DNA from: Hyphomicrobiales bacterium 4NK60-0047b
Lineage (GTDB): Bacteria; Pseudomonadota; Alphaproteobacteria; Rhizobiales; HXMU1428-3
Direction of reading: 5' to 3'
Length of the DNA stretch: 64,000 bases
Assembly (NCBI GenBank): GCA_040367435.1
Contig: BAABWY010000001.1
Location: forward strand, 248,001 to 312,000
Part shown: positions 63,264 through 64,000 of the stretch, in pieces
Numbering within the stretch: the first letter of the stretch is position 1
Layout: every line of letters starts with the position of its first letter
Notes under the pieces: model-generated
Told to the model about the DNA's origin: nothing
The model's database searches: none
Seen by the model: the letters and a program-made list of their open reading frames with translations, nothing else
Made by a program: the position numbers and the translations under genes

Positions 63264-64000
63264 GTGGCAATAAAAGATGAGCATGATGAAAATCTCCAAG
63301 ATGAGATCAAACAAGAAAACGACCTAAGCTCTCTCATGAGCCAAAGCTGGTTCGTGCAGAAATGCAAAACACTCATCACTAAAATTAAAGCCAGCAAATT
63401 AAACAGATGGAGCCTCTCTCCCTGGCTTCCAAAAGGCCTATACGCCCGTACCATTCTCATCATCGCAATGCCTCTGATACTCTTACAAACAATTCTCCTG
63501 TTTGTCTTTATGGAGCGCCACTGGGATAACATCACCCGCAGGCTTTCAGCAGCCACAGCAAGAGACGTCGCCGCGATTATCGAAATCTACAATCGTTATC
63601 CGCAGGATAAAGACCATCAAAAACTAATCGACATCGCGCGAAACAAAATGAGCCTTTCTTTTCAGGTGCTCCCGAAAAGTAAACTCCCCAAAAAAACCGC
63701 ACGCCCCTTTTATTCCATTTTAGATAGACGCCTCACTAAAGAATTAAGACGCCGCATTGATCGCCCAATTTGGGTTGATACAGTAGGACAATCAAAATTC
63801 GTAGAGATCAGAGTGGCGCTTGAAAAATCGACTCTAAAATTCCTTGCTTATAGAAACCATACCTACGCATCAAACTCTCACATCTTCGTTCTATGGATGA
63901 TCGGCTCTTCAACTGTTCTCTTAGGCATCGCTCTTCTTTTCCTGCGCAATCAAATCAGACCTATTCTAAAATTATCCGAAGCCGCTGAAAGCTTTGGTAA
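63264..64000 (+). CDS. Sensor histidine kinase, truncated by the window edge (EnvZ-like)
   Basis: The frame opens at GTG 63264 (GAGAGG 10 bases upstream) and runs open for 245 codons to the end. A charged cytoplasmic N-terminus (1-58), a first membrane helix (about 63-83, ILIIAMPLILLQTILLFVF), a periplasmic domain of about 120 residues, a second helix (206-227, HIFVLWMIGSSTVLLGIALL) and the beginning of a HAMP linker (RNQIRPILKLSEAAESFG) are seen. The kinase core lies outside the window. It is 41 bases after the OmpR-type regulator, its evident partner. Confidence 0.88.
   Translation, partial: MAIKDEHDENLQDEIKQENDLSSLMSQSWFVQKCKTLITKIKASKLNRWSLSPWLPKGLYARTILIIAMPLILLQTILLFVFMERHWDNITRRLSAATARDVAAIIEIYNRYPQDKDHQKLIDIARNKMSLSFQVLPKSKLPKKTARPFYSILDRRLTKELRRRIDRPIWVDTVGQSKFVEIRVALEKSTLKFLAYRNHTYASNSHIFVLWMIGSSTVLLGIALLFLRNQIRPILKLSEAAESFG

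Overview
The window reads as an ordinary chromosomal segment of an alphaproteobacterium, most likely a Hyphomicrobiales (Rhizobiales)-type organism with rather AT-rich DNA (judged by eye, not computed). Reasons: the order M48 protease, DsbA-like, aroQ, accB, accC, aat, DUF2155, NDUFA12 is familiar from that order, as are uvrC-pgsA-moaD-moaE, ilvE next to a MarR gene and an OmpR-type two-component pair, and LysM next to a LOG protein. It also has a B12-dependent ribonucleotide reductase and DUF2865 and DUF1045 proteins. No rRNA, canonical tRNA, prophage, intact transposase or CRISPR array was seen.

Layout. 1-8.7 kb: aminotransferase, periplasmic protease, thiol oxidoreductase, aroQ, biotin carboxyl carrier and carboxylase (fatty acid synthesis), Aat (N-end rule), DUF2155 and a complex I accessory subunit. 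8.7-13.5 kb: nrdJ with a 1 kb structured leader. 14-18.2 kb: CinA-like, SfsA, Map, RadC. 18.2-20.4 kb: a prfH-rtcB RNA/ribosome repair pair beside a candidate cloverleaf-like RNA. 20.5-28.2 kb: phosphatidylethanolamine synthesis (pssA, psd), an Atm1-type ABC exporter, a very long LysM protein and a LOG protein. 28.2-38 kb: cimA, cysS, a TetR regulator, DUF2865, GNAT, gltX, nadE. 38-49.5 kb: class II DAHP synthase, SDR, gor, rpiA, a divergent PEP carboxylase-like protein, gph, and a polyamine block (agmatinase, ornithine decarboxylase-type enzyme, TusA). 50-56 kb: a degenerate DUF1045 protein, folB-like, uvrC, pgsA, moaD, moaE. 56-60.8 kb is the most accessory-looking part: Tat-exported multicopper oxidase, a tiny secreted peptide, AraC regulator, YbhB/PEBP protein, and an ABM-MarR-membrane-peptide operon with a palindromic operator. 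61-64 kb: ilvE, MarR, response regulator and a truncated sensor kinase.

Between the genes lie several families of short structured repeats. The most striking is a hairpin of about 30 bp (11 recognisable copies) whose inner and outer stems vary in compensated fashion while the loop (TGGTGG-like) and a 3' GAA bulge stay constant. Copies or half-copies supply the apparent Shine-Dalgarno sequence of aroQ, moaD and moaE. A second family of about 110 bp (GGACATGGCAGC ... CTCGGAG ... CGTGAGAGAAAA) has three copies, two of them joined to the first family. The observations most worth following are the cloverleaf-like RNA beside prfH-rtcB, the covarying hairpin family, and moaE, which appears to start at an ATC codon. 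All functional calls rest on reading motifs; no database search was possible.
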